Of a DNA stretch of 64,000 bases, positions 13,420 through 26,870 are shown in pieces. This stretch comes from Paragonimus skrjabini miyazakii (Eukaryota; Platyhelminthes; Trematoda; Plagiorchiida; Troglotrematidae). A model generated the notes under the pieces. The model was given only the letters and a program-made list of their open reading frames with translations, ran no database searches and had not been told where the DNA came from. Location of the stretch: contig JTDE01000315.1 in NCBI GenBank assembly GCA_014338405.1, forward strand, positions 129,181-193,180, read 5' to 3'. Position 1 is the first letter of the stretch; the number at the start of each line of letters is the position of its first letter. The position numbers were made by a program, and so were the translations under genes.

Positions 13420-15114
13420 AACCATCAACACGAGCTACGAACAACACCACCAAGGTTCACAACTATCCTAAAAACTAGATTACACATAATCTAGAAACCA
13501 CTACAGGAGAAATGTATGAGACTATAATCAGGTCTAATAGCTGGAGAACAGTCGTATGCTAAAATAATTACAACACATATTGATCAAATTTATAATACAG
13601 CCTAAACAGTATTGGCGGGAAAATGCGGCTACTTCTGCGCAGGCACTCAACACTACCTCCGAATGTCAATCTGTGAATGATTCCATCACATATCAAATCA
13701 AGCACTTGCAATGTAATTGTCAGTTCGAAGGGCAAACGTAAGATAGATCCATTTGGACTACACTGGTAAACTAACTGTGTATTTCAGAGACGTTTATCAA
13801 AGTAAACACGCCAGGATACTGGGATATAACTAATTTTCAAGCAATCTGCTTGGTTTCAATAGAGCTTCTATTGAACAAATTATTTGGATCACTTCACATT
13901 CAATTTCTATACTTTTCACTTGGTCATTTATCCTATGCAAGCGTATGAATAATTTATATCAGTGATATCGTTTAAATTTTGACTATTTTCAATCTTACAT
14001 AGCTAACACCCATCGCCGATTGTGTGACATATTGGGAATAGAAACAAAGTTGTGTGCGAAACGCAATTTTACATCGAAGCGGCTTTTGTTCTGTAACCAG
14101 ATAACTGCATTTAAAACGAAACATTATAACTAGCAGCCGTTTGAATGAATTGACGCATATCAGTGTATCGAAACACACTGACATTTGTCTTGAACATTTC
14201 TAAAGTTTTTTCCAAATGGTTACAAGTATGTCAGGATGCCTTCATTATATGTGGTTGGCTAGCACATTTCACATAAAACCAAAGATATGTGTGCCGGTTG
14301 ACAAAGTCAAGTTATTGTATGTTGGACATAATCATCCTTGGCTGGTTAACGCCAGTTAATTGACGTACCCGCGGTCCAAAAACACGACCAACTATAAGGA
14401 CTAACAAGCAAGGAAAGAAATAATGTTTATAAATCAAAAAACAAAACGCACTACACATGGAAGATTTAACTTTCATGTTACAATTCATACTCTATGTCTC
14501 TAACTTCCAAATATGAAACATCACATGGGAAATACCTATCGTAATTTCAAACATAGGTAAACATTTTCATTGGTGACTAACTTGAAATAACTTGATGAGT
14601 AAGTCATTCGATGACAGCATTTTGTATAACAGCTTGTCGTGAAACAAGCGGCAAGTTTGGAGAAGGTTTACTTTTCAGTATATTTAAGATCGTGGATCAA
14701 TTTCAAACATGATACGACTGGTTTTCTAAGGTTAAACAAAACAATCAATGGAAGGTTTTCAAAATCTATGAATGGATTTGCAGATGAGTCAAGGATCAAC
14801 TGTGATCGTATTTCGAGGAGTTCGACCACGTGAAATCCAATAAGTGTAAGTAAAGCATAGTGAGTTAGAGGAAGTGCCGTGATCGGAACCTTAAAGTACA
14901 TGTATCAATGGTTATAACTAAGTTTTAATCATGAATGATGGCAGTGTATTGAAAGTTTTCATACCAGATAATGACTGAATCACGTAACCTTTGCCTACGT
15001 CAATGTCAGACCACTACACCAATCCCATGTGATCGATTCATACTAAATGATGATAAACGTGTTACACGCTTGACAATATTCAATTAACTCGCACTTTTTG
15101 GATAAGCAGCAGTA

Positions 15115-15205
15115 TGATCACGCACGGACTCTGATGCTGTCACTGCCTGGATGCAGATTAGAATCCAGGACCGCTACGTTAGATCTACCGCACAACCATT
15201 AGATT
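15115..15205 (-). repeat. Weak tRNA-like SINE segment
   Basis: On the minus strand a D-arm-like GGTTGTGCGGTAGATC is followed about 25 bases later by CTGGATTCTAATCTGC, which matches the tRNA box B consensus at 8 of 11 places. No full cloverleaf forms. It is probably a tRNA-derived SINE fragment. Confidence 0.25.
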
Positions 15206-15670
15206 GGGTTTCTGCACTCCCTGTAGATGACGGTTAAACTTGCTGAACCGAGGTAGAAACATTGTTTAGAAACATGTTCATGTACATCGGCTATCAATCG
15301 CATCGTGAAAATGTGAGCAGGTGGGTTTAGTGCATCAATGTTACCTCATTGTTTATTCGTGAGAGTGACGGCCGTTCCAGACCCAAGACTGAGTGTTTGC
15401 AGTAAAATACCAATTGTATATTTCTCATCGCGTTTTCTTTCTAGGACTCTTGATTGTATCGATCACCTTCCAAAAGGAAGCTTTCGTACGTCATTTTCTT
15501 TGGAATTTATGAAATGTTAGGGTGGCTTTTATCGGCAATAATACTAAAAAACGCCGATCGGAGCAATTTCGTGATATTTGCTAAACCCAACCTAGTACTT
15601 AGTAAGGAGTTAGTCCAAAAACACGTTATCACTCCGATTTCGTTAGAAACAAACAAATGCTCTAGCTTAC

Positions 15671-16347
15671 CAGTAAGTTCTAATCCAAATTTATTATCGA
15701 CTTCACGTTTTCTTAGAGAAATATCCCTTGAATCCGACCAGAACAAACTGTCCTCACTGAAGCTATCATAATTTGCACTGACGGCATCATTTTTGGCAGC
15801 GGACGTTATGGATTGTTGATATTCGCCTTCGCTGAGTTGCCAATCAGTTGAACGAATGAACTCAGTTGAGTCTGAATGGTCAGTTGAGGATGAGATTGAT
15901 TCACACCTTATAAGTCGCGTTTCCGTTTCTTCATTAGAATCCGTTGTTTTTGGTTCAAAACGTTGTTTGCCAACCTGCGACGTTGAAGTAGGCTCTAGCG
16001 GGCAGTCAACTCTGTAATCCCTTGCAAGATCTGGATTGCTCTTCGAAAGATTTTCTTCCATTGTGTGTTTGCCTTCTTTGATATTTTGCCGTGAACTCAC
16101 ATTTCTTTTGACCGATCGTACAAATACTTCATCTGAACTCCACGAAGGGGCGATTATCTTTTCACTTCTGTCTTGTACATATTGTCTGTCGCAGTGCTGA
16201 CTTACAGTTATTTTGGGAGGATTAAACAGTTTAATCGTCTGCTGAACATTTGGAAGATTCTGCGTTGTCGTGGAGGTAATTTTTCGGTTGATTGTGTCTA
16301 CGGAGAAAGCTGAATTGCTTCTTTCAGCCAATTTTCCCAAAATCGTT
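15671..16347 (-). CDS. Gene 1, long Ser-rich exon ending in the first PDZ strand
   Basis: This is the longest clear coding exon in the window: 677 nt, about 225 residues. The acceptor upstream is excellent (TTGTTTTGTTCTCAG at 16348) and the donor is G|GTAAGC at 15670. The translation begins TILGKLAERSNSAFS and is rich in Ser, Thr, Asp, Glu and Asn with no membrane segments, as expected for a disordered scaffold region. Its last residues, KFGLELT, form the start of a PDZ fold: the FGLE group corresponds to the carboxylate-binding GLGF loop. It begins in phase 2 and ends in phase 1, and the next exon at 9291-9400 starts with the matching phase. The open frame continues past the donor into the intron, so exon-intron structure has to be inferred from the splice site and PDZ continuity. 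Confidence 0.85.
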
Positions 16348-17163
16348 CTGAGAACAAAACAAGCAAGCTTTCAGTTTTCATCAATCAATGTGAATTTCCT
16401 GCAAAACGAAAATATCAAACCCTAGTGTTCGTACGTTTTAAGTCTACAACTAATAGCTCAATCTGATTTTAGTAGTGAGGGTTACTGGCATCTTACTTTT
16501 CCAAGTAGTTATTAGCAGTGAAAGTTGTTGAAAGTAAGGATAGGAACGTAAAGAAAGAAAACGTATTAGTGAACGTCCAACTAGTTTATCAACTCCCTAG
16601 AAATAATGACGATTACTCCTTAATTAGAGATACCACCTTATGAACAGCACACAGAAAAAGCCTATTGTCCAACATAACGTTTAAACGGATACTTCTGATT
16701 TAAGTTTACCCTTACTCGTCCGCAACAAGAGTGTAGATCAATATACTTGAAAGTGACGGTTTTACAAGGTTGATCTTCAACAGAGGACAGTCAGCTACGT
16801 GTTTATTACACAGTTAACCTGGGGATATGACACATTTTTTTAATGAGTGCAAATGAAAATAAATGTGTCTCCATTTAGAGTCTAGCGTACCAAAATGCCT
16901 ACGCCTAGTTCCAGGTATGTGATTGGGCAATTAACTGGATGAGAAGAATAGAAAATTGCATTAAACAATTACTTAGAAATTTTTGAATAAGGTGCAACTC
17001 AGATATACAAGATAATGAAGACACATTTGCATCTTTAGCTTTGATGGGTGGTGTTTTCGTGACGCAGTGAACTACTGGGTGCTAGCGCGCTTTGTAATAG
17101 ATAAGCAACCAATTATGTAATACCACAAATCATGACGGCTAGTAAATTCAATGCGCCTTTTCC

Positions 17164-17240
17164 ACTACCATAAGCAACTCGTCATCAATATTACAAGACG
17201 TTGAAACGACGTGCCATAACTGCATACTTCCTGAAGTGGC
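17164..17240 (-). CDS. Possible extra exon on the gene 1 strand
   Basis: An excellent acceptor (TATTCTTTTTATAG) precedes an open frame reading QATSGSMQLW, HVVSTSCNID, DELLM up to a plausible donor ATG|GTAGTG. It would start in phase 2, as does the start of exon 15671-16347, but it ends in phase 0, so it could not splice directly to that exon. It could be an alternative exon, part of another transcript, or chance. Confidence 0.25.
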
Positions 17241-18398
17241 CTGCCTATAAAAAGAATATAACACTGTGTTGACTACAAACTGATAGTGTCTCGTTCTGAT
17301 ATTTTTCTTAGTATAGTCACTTAACAATTGTTGTAAAAGTAGTGTCTTCGGCTGCACAACCTGATTACATTCGTATTTATTACTTAGACTAGACCCACTA
17401 GGGAGTTACCATGGTACTCACTAAGTTGATTGTGGCACGTCGTCGAATCTAATCTTGTCATCAGTACAACCATTTCATTTTTCCCGACTTACCTAATCCG
17501 TGATAATCAGCAGAAGGCTGAAAAATGTCAAATCCTGGCTATTGGTCAAAAAATAGGGATTCAGTTGTGCTTCCAGAGACATCTATACAGGATTTGTTAA
17601 CCACTCGCTGTGAGCGACCAAAAACCCATGATTCCAGGATTTAAAAAGTATCAACAAGTTGTTGTACGTTTGTGGCTTCATATAAACTCATTACCTTTTA
17701 TTCATTTCGCTATGATAACGCTTCGAAATAAGTGTTGTATATCTGTCCTGTGAAGGAAATGCCCAAGAAGACTTATTCGCTAAAGTGTGCTATTATATAC
17801 ACAGCCAAGGCAAACCTGATCTGGCAAATTTTACATTGATGTGTTGCATAACGCACAACATTCAGTTCAGTGCCACTACTCAGCCGGTCCACCATAGTCT
17901 GTCTAACTCCTTTATAACAACCAAGAGGTTCATGTTGCTGATGTGCACGAAGTCAGCCAACAAACTATCGGGCAGAAACTGCTAGCAAAGCCCCGGAACC
18001 TCCAGATGCTCTCTTCACAATACCATCTATACGGAATAAAAAGCAGCCCTCAATCCCAAAAATATCAAGACTGTTGGGTACAACAATGAGTACAGCTGCT
18101 TTAGTCACTGTCGACAGACCAGCCGTAATCGAGTACTCTGAGATGACGTTAGTAATATCTTTATTCGTGTTTCAGAGATGGACATAATAGGAGGTCTTGA
18201 GTATCTTGAACATAAAAAGACAAGGTGATTACCTTTGTTGTTTCCACCTAATGTGATGTCACCTTGTTACTAGGATGACAAACATTTACCAAAGTATCAT
18301 AAACTCATAAAACTTTGTTGACTTCTCAATGAACTGAAACCTTGTGTGAAAGTCAGGCTTTGCCAAGGACAACTCAACTATAACGGCGAGTTCAATTA

Positions 18399-18432
18399 AC
18401 TGTTTATTGCGATTGCTGTTTATTGCGATCTG
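18399..18432 (+). repeat. Tandem 17-bp duplication
   Basis: CTGTTTATTGCGATTG is followed directly by CTGTTTATTGCGATCT. It is a local duplication with no evident function. Confidence 0.7.
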
Positions 18433-21168
18433 CTTAGGTGAACCTTGGCTGCAAAATTATCTCAACAACGACGTTTCCTGATAATATAAGAATCAGAAAA
18501 ATTTACAAACTACGATTTCCATCATGCGGGATGCGTGGTCCCTCAATTAGTAATCTTAATCGCGGAGTTATCGATTACAGATAACAGGCAGTAACTGTGT
18601 CTCTTGTCGAAATGATCACTAACGTGGTTAGTAATCGCAATGGGAGATAGATGAGCGTTCAGATGTGGTAATACGGTCATGTCTAATATAAGATCAATGA
18701 TGCAGTGATCAACACAGTAGTCTTATGAAGGGGTGGCCGCAGTCCCAACCCAATCGTGGCAAGTATATGCACTACTGACGAGGTTAACCAATAGCGAAAT
18801 TCTAGTCTGGTGCTTGTTTTCGAAAGAGGTTAGCTTGACAGTATATCTGAATGTGAAGGCGGCAATCAAATATGAGTCATATTCAACATGTAATATATAA
18901 AGGTAAAATGCAGGTTAGGTATATTTTTGAAGAACCAACGTAAGTAAATGCCATCAAGGATGATATCACCGTCTAGTATGTGGGGTTAGAACAGTCCTTA
19001 AAGTGCAGAGCGTCAAAACACGATTGATATAAATAAGCGCTATGTATCTAGTGTAGTTTGTAGGATGACAGGATATGTGGAAGTTATGATGCGTTACTGA
19101 AACATACAAAAACGGACTGCTGATTGGCATTATCAACAGGCTGAGTTGACTGAACGTTTGCATGCGAAAACTCAATGGTGCATACAATAAAATCAATGTC
19201 GCATTGTTAGACACGATTGTTTCATGCGAAACCTGATCTAAGTTAAGCTTCCTGCACTGACAAAAATGTGTACTACAGAAGATTACTTACAAGAGTGGGA
19301 GTACAATACGGCATTTGCTTCCAAAGTAAGTCGGTTTAAAATGTTGTTGGAATGTATTGGCTGTACTCAATTGTCAGTGGTGTGTAGTAGATATTGGGTG
19401 AAAAATACTCGGGGAGTTTACTTTTGCTGTAACACGTTGGTGTTTGCTTATTACACCAAAAATTACTGTACCTGTGTCGGCTCATCCAAGCCTGTCACGT
19501 GACTGACAAATCTGTTATACGTAAGTTTCCTTTCATAACATAAATCCTTACAATTAAGGAATGCCCTGGCAGTTACTTATCGGTATACTTGGCGGGATAA
19601 ACATTTTTATTTAAAGTGTCGCTGCCAAAAGAGGCTAACAAGTAAGTTGATCGGCATCAATGTTGATACGTGTTTGGGGTTATCAGATACACATGAACAA
19701 TTCAATTCGTAGCAATGACAGCGTCGTCTCTACTGAGGAACGGAAAGGCAGCAGGTCAAAAAAATGTCATCGAAGAACGACCGTGAACTATTTCATCAAC
19801 AACATCATTTCATCAGGGTATTCTATTAAGTGATAGGTAAGTACGTTGATCTTTTGAACAAAAAAGCAACTGCAATACGACGCGGAGCTGTGCTTTAATA
19901 TGTTTTAAGCCTTACACGGATAGCTGTGGCATCTCAAGTAAACACATAATGACAAAGTTACGTCAATTCACCAGTATAGCCGAGAGGTTGTAACATAATC
20001 GAATTACGATTCTTTGTTCAGAAGTTAGCGCCCCACAAACAAATGCAGCCAAGCTAGAGTTGGCGCTGATACGCTCTTATCTAGGATGAAAGGCAATGGT
20101 GAGGAACTGTAACTACATATTCTGCAACCTACTGTTAATTCTCGGTTTTCGACTCTAATTATGAATACTGTTCCAAATATGCACTATGCTGCCATCAGAT
20201 GGAAATAGAACAGATAACATTCAGAGTAACAACGTCTACGGTGCATGGTGGACGAAGTATATTTCATTTATCGGGTGAAACACATCAGAAGTGTAATATT
20301 GTGTAACCCGAAACTCATTTGACCAATGGTATATAAATATCATCCTCAACAGAAAGCACAGATGCACCGGTCATTATGGGTTAGCTAAAAAAGTGTACCC
20401 AAAGGCATCACCGTAGTTTTAACATTCAACACTCAAAGTCAAAAAGCGACCTATGCACACAAGGTCTTCATAATATCGACGAATGAAGTGAAACCAGAAA
20501 CAAATGCGCCTTTTATTTGTTGTCCTATCGAACACAGGTAGATATAAAATGAGACACAATACAAATAAAATGAGTCACTTGCAAAACACTACAAGAAAAT
20601 TAGGAATAGCCACCTGCACAGAAATGTTCAAACCATTCGGTGTATTATTAAAATGAATTTTACGTCAGTGATCTAAGTACCTTTTACAACACAGTGTAAG
20701 TTTTGCAGGACTGTGTGAAAAGATGATGTTTTCCGGGAGATCAGGAGGGATACGTCGTTACCAGTTGTGTTTTTCCGGGTTGGTTTCATAACCTCATTTG
20801 TTCTAAAGGGCTTTATCTCAAGAGCGTTGCTTAGTTGTGTCTCCACAACAAGCAAGCCTCACGGAATATAGACAGTGCACAAATATATATGAAATCCGCG
20901 TTCTACATCAGCTTTCACATATATTATTTTACCATTTTAGTGGTTCTTGCTTTTACCTTGACTCAGACATTTCTAACTTACATTATCACTTCAATATATG
21001 GTTAGAATAAACCTACTTTGTCATCTAAACTCTCCTCCTTCCGAAGGAATTACAATTCCTCCTGGTTTATTTGTAGCCAACTCAACTATAACCATAGCAA
21101 GATTTATCGGAAACTAGCTGATTGTCAGAACCATCGCGTTTGATATACAAGCAATCATTCTAACTCAC

Positions 21169-21320
21169 TGGCTTGTTTGTGTTTACGCCCTGCCCAACAT
21201 GATCACGCAAATGATCCATCAACATGAACTGTTCCGGGAGGAATGTAACCGTTTGTGAATTGTCTAAAAGTCTTTGTGATGTTTGGTTCTGGCTGTTATG
21301 TGAGATTGTAAATGTGCAAC
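21169..21320 (-). CDS. Possible exon on the gene 1 strand
   Basis: A strong donor (AAGCCA|GTGAGTTAG) closes an open frame that includes SHNSQNQTSQ, RLLDNSQTVT, FLPEQFMLMD, HLRDHVGQGV and NTNKP. Two acceptors are possible, CATATTGTAG at 21321 and CATAACAG at 21293, which give different start phases. It lies inside the 37-kb first intron of gene 1. The composition is protein-like, but no domain is recognised and the phase does not join directly to exon 15671-16347. Confidence 0.3.
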
Positions 21321-23247
21321 CTACAATATGTAGATAAAAATGCGTTGATAGTTTGAAATGGCCGCAAAATCGTTGAATGATCAATTTGGCAGTATAAATT
21401 GAATAATATTACCAATAGTTTAACATCTTGTGAAACAGAGTATATTGAGGTTTTGGGTGACCCTTTATCCTATCGTTTGCATCAGCTTATTTTGGTTCGT
21501 AAATCAGATTGCGCGTCATTAGAAATAGTAATCTTTAAGTACATGATTATGCTTTTCTAAAGTTAATCTTTTGGCAGTAGTATCTATTGCGGATCTGCGC
21601 TTGCTCACAGCAAAACACTTACAGAACTTTACCTACATTTCAAGGGCTAATCGAAATTAAGCGATTCATATTTACTCGCTACGAAGGATTCGCGCATACT
21701 CTGTTAATCCTTCGTGTCACAATTGTCTTGACCAGATAGTAGTTTCTAGTAAGTCAACTCTGGCTAAATCCCAAGTGAGCAATAGATAAGTGTTATATTG
21801 CCCTGTATAGCTGTTTTAACCCATTTATTCACATTCAACTTTTGTAATAAAATGTGCTATTTTGTTTATAACTCTGATCTGTCTATGTGGTAAAGTCGAA
21901 ATAATTTTATAATTATCGAGTTAATGATATATTTCACCGTCTTAGAATAACAGGATTACCAAAGTGATATACGAGTTCCTTATACCACAAAAGTTCAAGA
22001 GAACTACATATTATAAACAACTAAAAGAAACTAATTGACATATTCCACCGAACATTCAAATGATCAATTCATTGCACCGTTTATGATTTGAGTGAAAAAC
22101 GTCATTTCAGTAGGTATTGTCCATTCATTTACTGACATATCACATTGAAAAAATTACATCATATTTATGGGTGTCTAATTGTGGCCAGGGTTAAGAACGT
22201 TTACGAAAAGTGATTACTAGCTGGCTACTCAGTCAATACACATTTGATCTATATTTGTCATTGATCGATGCGTACTGCCAATAGTTAGGTCTACAAATCC
22301 GATTCCAACCTACATTTAAATTGGTCGTTAAAGGATAGGTTCAATCACAATACCTTGTTGTATGGTAATACAATTCACAGACTAAGAACAATATGAGTGA
22401 GTTGCATTTTTGAAAATAGCTCCACTAACACATTCTAAACAATACCAGCTACGATCATTTGTGTATGTTGGCATACATAAACAGTCAGAAATATATCGCA
22501 TAATTGATGAGCAATTTGTTGTGGAAAAAGATTGTTCTGGCGTCTTTGTCAGTCTCTCAATTTAATGCGAAACCTGTGTTGACTACATACGAACACTAAA
22601 ATAATCAAATTTACTAATAAGAACGAAGATACGCGGAAAACCTATTCCAGTGAGGAGTAGAAATGCACAGCCGCCTAGAAAGTGTGAAAACGCCTGAACG
22701 CAAAGACCCTGTTTTAATACATGAGTTGAAATACCAGCTAGTTTTCTGTCGTCAAATCTCTAGAGAGTACAAAGACCATTTTTGTGTTTAACACCTGCCA
22801 CGTACTAGTACAACATCTCGGTATTTTGTGCTTTTAATTTTACCCTATGTTTTGAAGCCGGTTACAATGGAGAAGACACGAGGCAGCTATCGGAAAGAAG
22901 CCTTACTGACCAATAAGCAAAGCCGTACGCAATATTCTACAATGACTAAAAAGTTAGTTTTGCTTAGAGAAGATTGCCATCAGACTATAGAATCCATTTG
23001 CTGTTCCTTCACTGACAAGGCATGCAAAACCTACAACTTCCTTGGCGAATTTCATCAAATTTTGAGCCAACTGACACCAACGAGCGCGTCTCCTAACAGA
23101 CACGTGTGACGCATATCTACCAGTACTTATATCGACACTCCTCTTAGTGACATTCGCTCCATATCCATAAATTATAGTTAATTGTTAAATATTGGTGGTA
23201 GGTATGTTTGCAGATCTGATATATTGTGACGGGTCCACATAAAAACT

Positions 23248-23328
23248 GGGTTTCATTTGCATTCGAACCAGGATCAAAACATCATGCTAATTACACCAAT
23301 TGCTCTGCCAGCTGAGCAACGAAACGCA
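23248..23328 (-). repeat. tRNA-derived SINE head or tRNA pseudogene
   Basis: On the minus strand the segment opens with GCGTTTC and closes with GAAACCC, which pair at six of seven positions like an acceptor stem. A D arm GCTC-AGCTGGCA-GAGC is perfect, and a box B-like GGTTCGAATGC is present. The anticodon-arm region contains GTAATTA, but its stem and the T stem do not pair, so it is not a functional tRNA. Part of a longer repeat probably extends to about 23520. Confidence 0.5.
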
Positions 23329-26300
23329 GTACTGTGGCGCCATTTCTCACCACTGTCACTGGTGAATTCCAGCATGAAATACTCATGAACTCCTGCCAAG
23401 GCAAATGATCCCCTGTAAAACTTGGCAGATTTCATATGATTCACGTGAATATGTGAGTGACTGAGTCCAAGAGTTAAAGTACCGATCCACTGACATGGCC
23501 TCATAGTTTAGCTGTCAATGTGCTTGTAGCATTTGTATGCTCTTTCTATCACTGGTTCGAATAAGGCCGAGGCTGAAGCATTTTTATTTGTAACTATTTT
23601 AAATCATTCAATGGTTTTGATTCACACATTGTAAAGTTGTAAGCGACAAACCCCAACGATCGATAGCAGGTATCCACCTAAATGGCTTCTTATAATGAAT
23701 CGAAAGGATGGACACCGAATATTTTGTTATGAGTTCATCCACAAGCAACACTGCAGTATTTTGAACAGTGGTTACAGATAACTTGAAGCTTAGATAGCTT
23801 GACCGCTCAGAACATCAAGGTTAAAATAAAGTGGCGACTCACTGCGTTATCCAGGTTTGGAAACGCTTGGGGATTAGCTAATATCAGCGGAAATTCACTA
23901 TGGGAAATGTTCTCCAGGTGACTCCCTCATCATACTGATTACGTGCGTGGCTTGAACAATTCAATGAGATGAGACCAAATTGACGCGGTCTAGTGATTAG
24001 CAACTGCGAAAAACAATGTTCAACGTAAAGGTAGTAACTGAGATACTCAACTACATATTCAGTGACTCTTGTCATTTAAGTAAACAGTGTGCACAATCCG
24101 GAACCATCTGCATCCCTGCTTGTTTGAAAAAGTCAGGTTTTCGGTTTACACCTCATTTCTGCCGTCTTATTTTGGCACACCAGGTTCTTTCTGCTGAATG
24201 TGTGAACAACACTTCTATCCAAGTTGATTGCATCCTGGTTCAAACAGGACTGATTAGCACTATTGTCAATTCTGACTAAAGCTATAAGCAAACTACAAGT
24301 TCATTTCAGTCTTTTCAAGTAGTCCATTGTGTACCAAGTAGCCCAACAATGACGGTTTGAATGAGTTTAAAAAAAATTCCGAAAATTCTGATTAATCACG
24401 TAATCTTCAAATTGAGTGCTTACTCAAGCGTACAGTTTTTTCTTACATTATATTAGTTTTGTTATTCTAGTGGTTTGGTTTTGGTGGGAACGTGATTTAG
24501 AAAAGCAGTCAAACCACCGCGAACCACGTGACTACTTGTCTCATCTCTTTGAACTCAGTCTGATCAAGACCTTAGTCTAACATAATGGTTTGTATGCTCG
24601 TAGTTGCGTGTTTTATCATCAAAGCTACAACGTTAAAGTTGGAATAACTCTCTATTGTCAATGTACTTACTCTGAGCTTAACCTAAAGAATCGTCATCTA
24701 ATCGACGACGTTTTATTGCAGCTCTCTTTTTATGCCAACAGATAAAGGATAACTTGAATTGAACATTTACTAAAATTCTATACACACGATTATTTCACGA
24801 GAAATCAGTTAATGTCGAGTAGCAGTAGACTGATATGAGAAGACTGTAAAAATGCTTTTTTTACTCACGTTTTGATGAAAAACTTAGGAGAATGACGAGC
24901 AAAGAATTATAAAGCACCTTGGGGTGACCTGTAAATCTACCATTCAATAAGGGCAAATAAACTCAAAACGACAGGTTATCTTCATTTGAAGCGTTTACTG
25001 TTATAAACGATAATGCTGGGTCAGAGAACAATTTCGCAATCAATACAAACCACTCATCAACCACAATTGATAAATGTCACATGTAACTCCATTCTGTTGG
25101 CCAGAAATGTGTCAAAACCGCTGAATGTATCCAATAACAAGTCCATTTGTGTGAACATCCCAGAAGAGAACATTGTTCACGTTATTAGTTGCTTACAACT
25201 TGCTAATAACACTGATTTCTAAACGTTTCTGGTGAATGGCAGTATGTCCATTATTAATTCACAGATGTGCGTTAGTCAGGCAATGTTGTTTTCCTAATGT
25301 ACTTCGCGAAACATTTTGAAAATATATAAATGTATAGTATTTAATAAAAAAAGGATTTCTCTGTGGCAGTTTATGTTCAGTCCTAAATTGTATCTATCAG
25401 AAATAGCGTCATTCAGAAGCGATTTAAAGAATTAACGGTATGAGATAAAAACAGTTTTTCGGTGACAAGGAGCATTTTAGAAATCCTTAGGAAAGACTGG
25501 AAAATTGCTGTGGCAATTTTCATCATTTTATACAATCCATAACAGTACAGTGGTTATATACATCATTGCATCGTTGCTTAACCGAAATTCTACAGTTCTT
25601 TAAACAATGGGATTTTGTTCAATTTGAACGTTACCTATCGTATAGATAATAATCCACTATTAACATGCGCCAACACTATACTAACTTGAAACACATTGGC
25701 TAGATCACAGTAGGTAATCTATTTTCCCCTGACCTAGCCTGTTCAATCAACTATTCAACGTTAGTGTTTACCAGGTAGAGATTTTCAGCTAGTGTGTGCC
25801 TTAAATATCTATGAGTCTGGATTTCACGTCAAGTTGAAATTGATTGGGAATCTATAAACATCTACCTCGTCATCTAGTAGATTTATCTAGACTGTAGGTT
25901 AACATTTATTTACTAGACGTACAGTTTAACTGAATGAGACGGATTTAAGTTAATATTCCGTTGAATTATGAAACATCTCAACTAAGGCATTTTTTTCGCA
26001 AAAGCGATCATGCGGATGGATGTGTGAAAATAGCTCAACATGGCTTAAGTACGTATTAGTTAATTCATTTCTCGGGATAGCTGTAGTTGTGCAAGTGCTC
26101 TTCACTAAAAGCACCTTTTATTTAATGAGTGAACTCAACTTACGATCAGCTGTTGTTAATTCCATCTGAAGTAAGCGTCTCAGTTCCAAATAAATCGAAC
26201 TACACAAGCTAAGGTGCACTGAACCGAGTGTGGCCAGAGCTGCAAGACAGCTGCGAACAAGAAATGATCAGTGGCACATATCAGGGTTCACCTAAGTTCA

Positions 26301-26689
26301 CATCCACATCTGAAGTTCTGTACTTCCCAGTTCCAAAGTCGCTGTAGGGGAACGAGGTCAGTGAAGTTGTAACGTTCTAACAAGGTTGAACTAAACAAAC
26401 GGCCAAAAACGACTGGTCGTGAAATGTTTGCACTTTCAGAATGCCGTTAGATATATGCTACCTACTTAAACATAACAAGATATACTGTCGGATTATGCGT
26501 GCGTTTTTACTCAACAAGAAGCATTACTGTCGACTGTCGGTGACTGCCTCTTTCTATCGACGGGCGTTTACCTCCAGCTTATCCTCAATCCCATTTTTAG
26601 AGGTGTCGAGACGTACGTTAATCACGGGCGTTAGACACCGCATAGCAAATAAGCGCTTACCAAACCAAACGTAAAAGATTGTTTATGCA

Positions 26690-26870
26690 CCAAGTGGCAT
26701 GACATTGATTTTTTGGGGACATCTGGTTTACAGATAACGAAGGAGCATGTAATGGTACGACACGTGCTCAACCCGACAAGAACTGCTTGCACTGTCTTTC
26801 TGACTGAATTAAAAGCATTCGGAAACTGTGATCCCGTCCCAAGTCTCAACAGGAGAAGAATATTGATGTG
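26690..26870 (+). pseudogene. Ty3/gypsy reverse-transcriptase tail relic
   Basis: A plus-strand open stretch reads WHDIDFLGTS, GLQITKEHVM, VRHVLNPTRT, then LTELKAFG and LNRRRI. The spacing of FLG, the K-V pair, the P-x-x, the L-K-x-F-G block and the terminal R-R-x fits the segment after the RT active site in Ty3/gypsy elements, where the sequence is of the form FLG..V...G.....K...I...P.P.....L..FLG...YYRRF. It is short and diverged, hence low confidence. Confidence 0.35.

Larger units (their letters stand above)
16348..26689. other. Left part of the large first intron of gene 1
   Basis: Apart from the tRNA-like repeat at 23.3 kb and the two tentative exons noted, no element or gene can be supported. 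Short open segments with good donors (19266-19325 plus; 24881-24939 minus; 17489-17513 minus) occur but are isolated. Confidence 0.35.

Noticed and set aside
15454..15771. 105-codon plus-strand open frame
   Set aside because: Overlaps the antisense of the gene 1 exon at 15671-16347 and its intron; no independent evidence.
20673..20855. 60-codon minus-strand open frame with protein-like composition
   Set aside because: Donor GTACTT and available acceptors are weak; no motif.
22828..23109. 93-codon plus-strand open frame
   Set aside because: No splice sites, no recognisable domain, next to a SINE-like repeat.
23248..23328. Functional tRNA (Ile-like anticodon region)
   Set aside because: Anticodon and T stems do not pair; only acceptor and D arms are good, so it is treated as a SINE head or pseudogene.
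24881..24939. Minus-strand exon-like segment HPKVLYNSLLVILLSFSSK with good splice sites
   Set aside because: Isolated, phase 1 to 1, very hydrophobic, no neighbour to which it can be joined with confidence.
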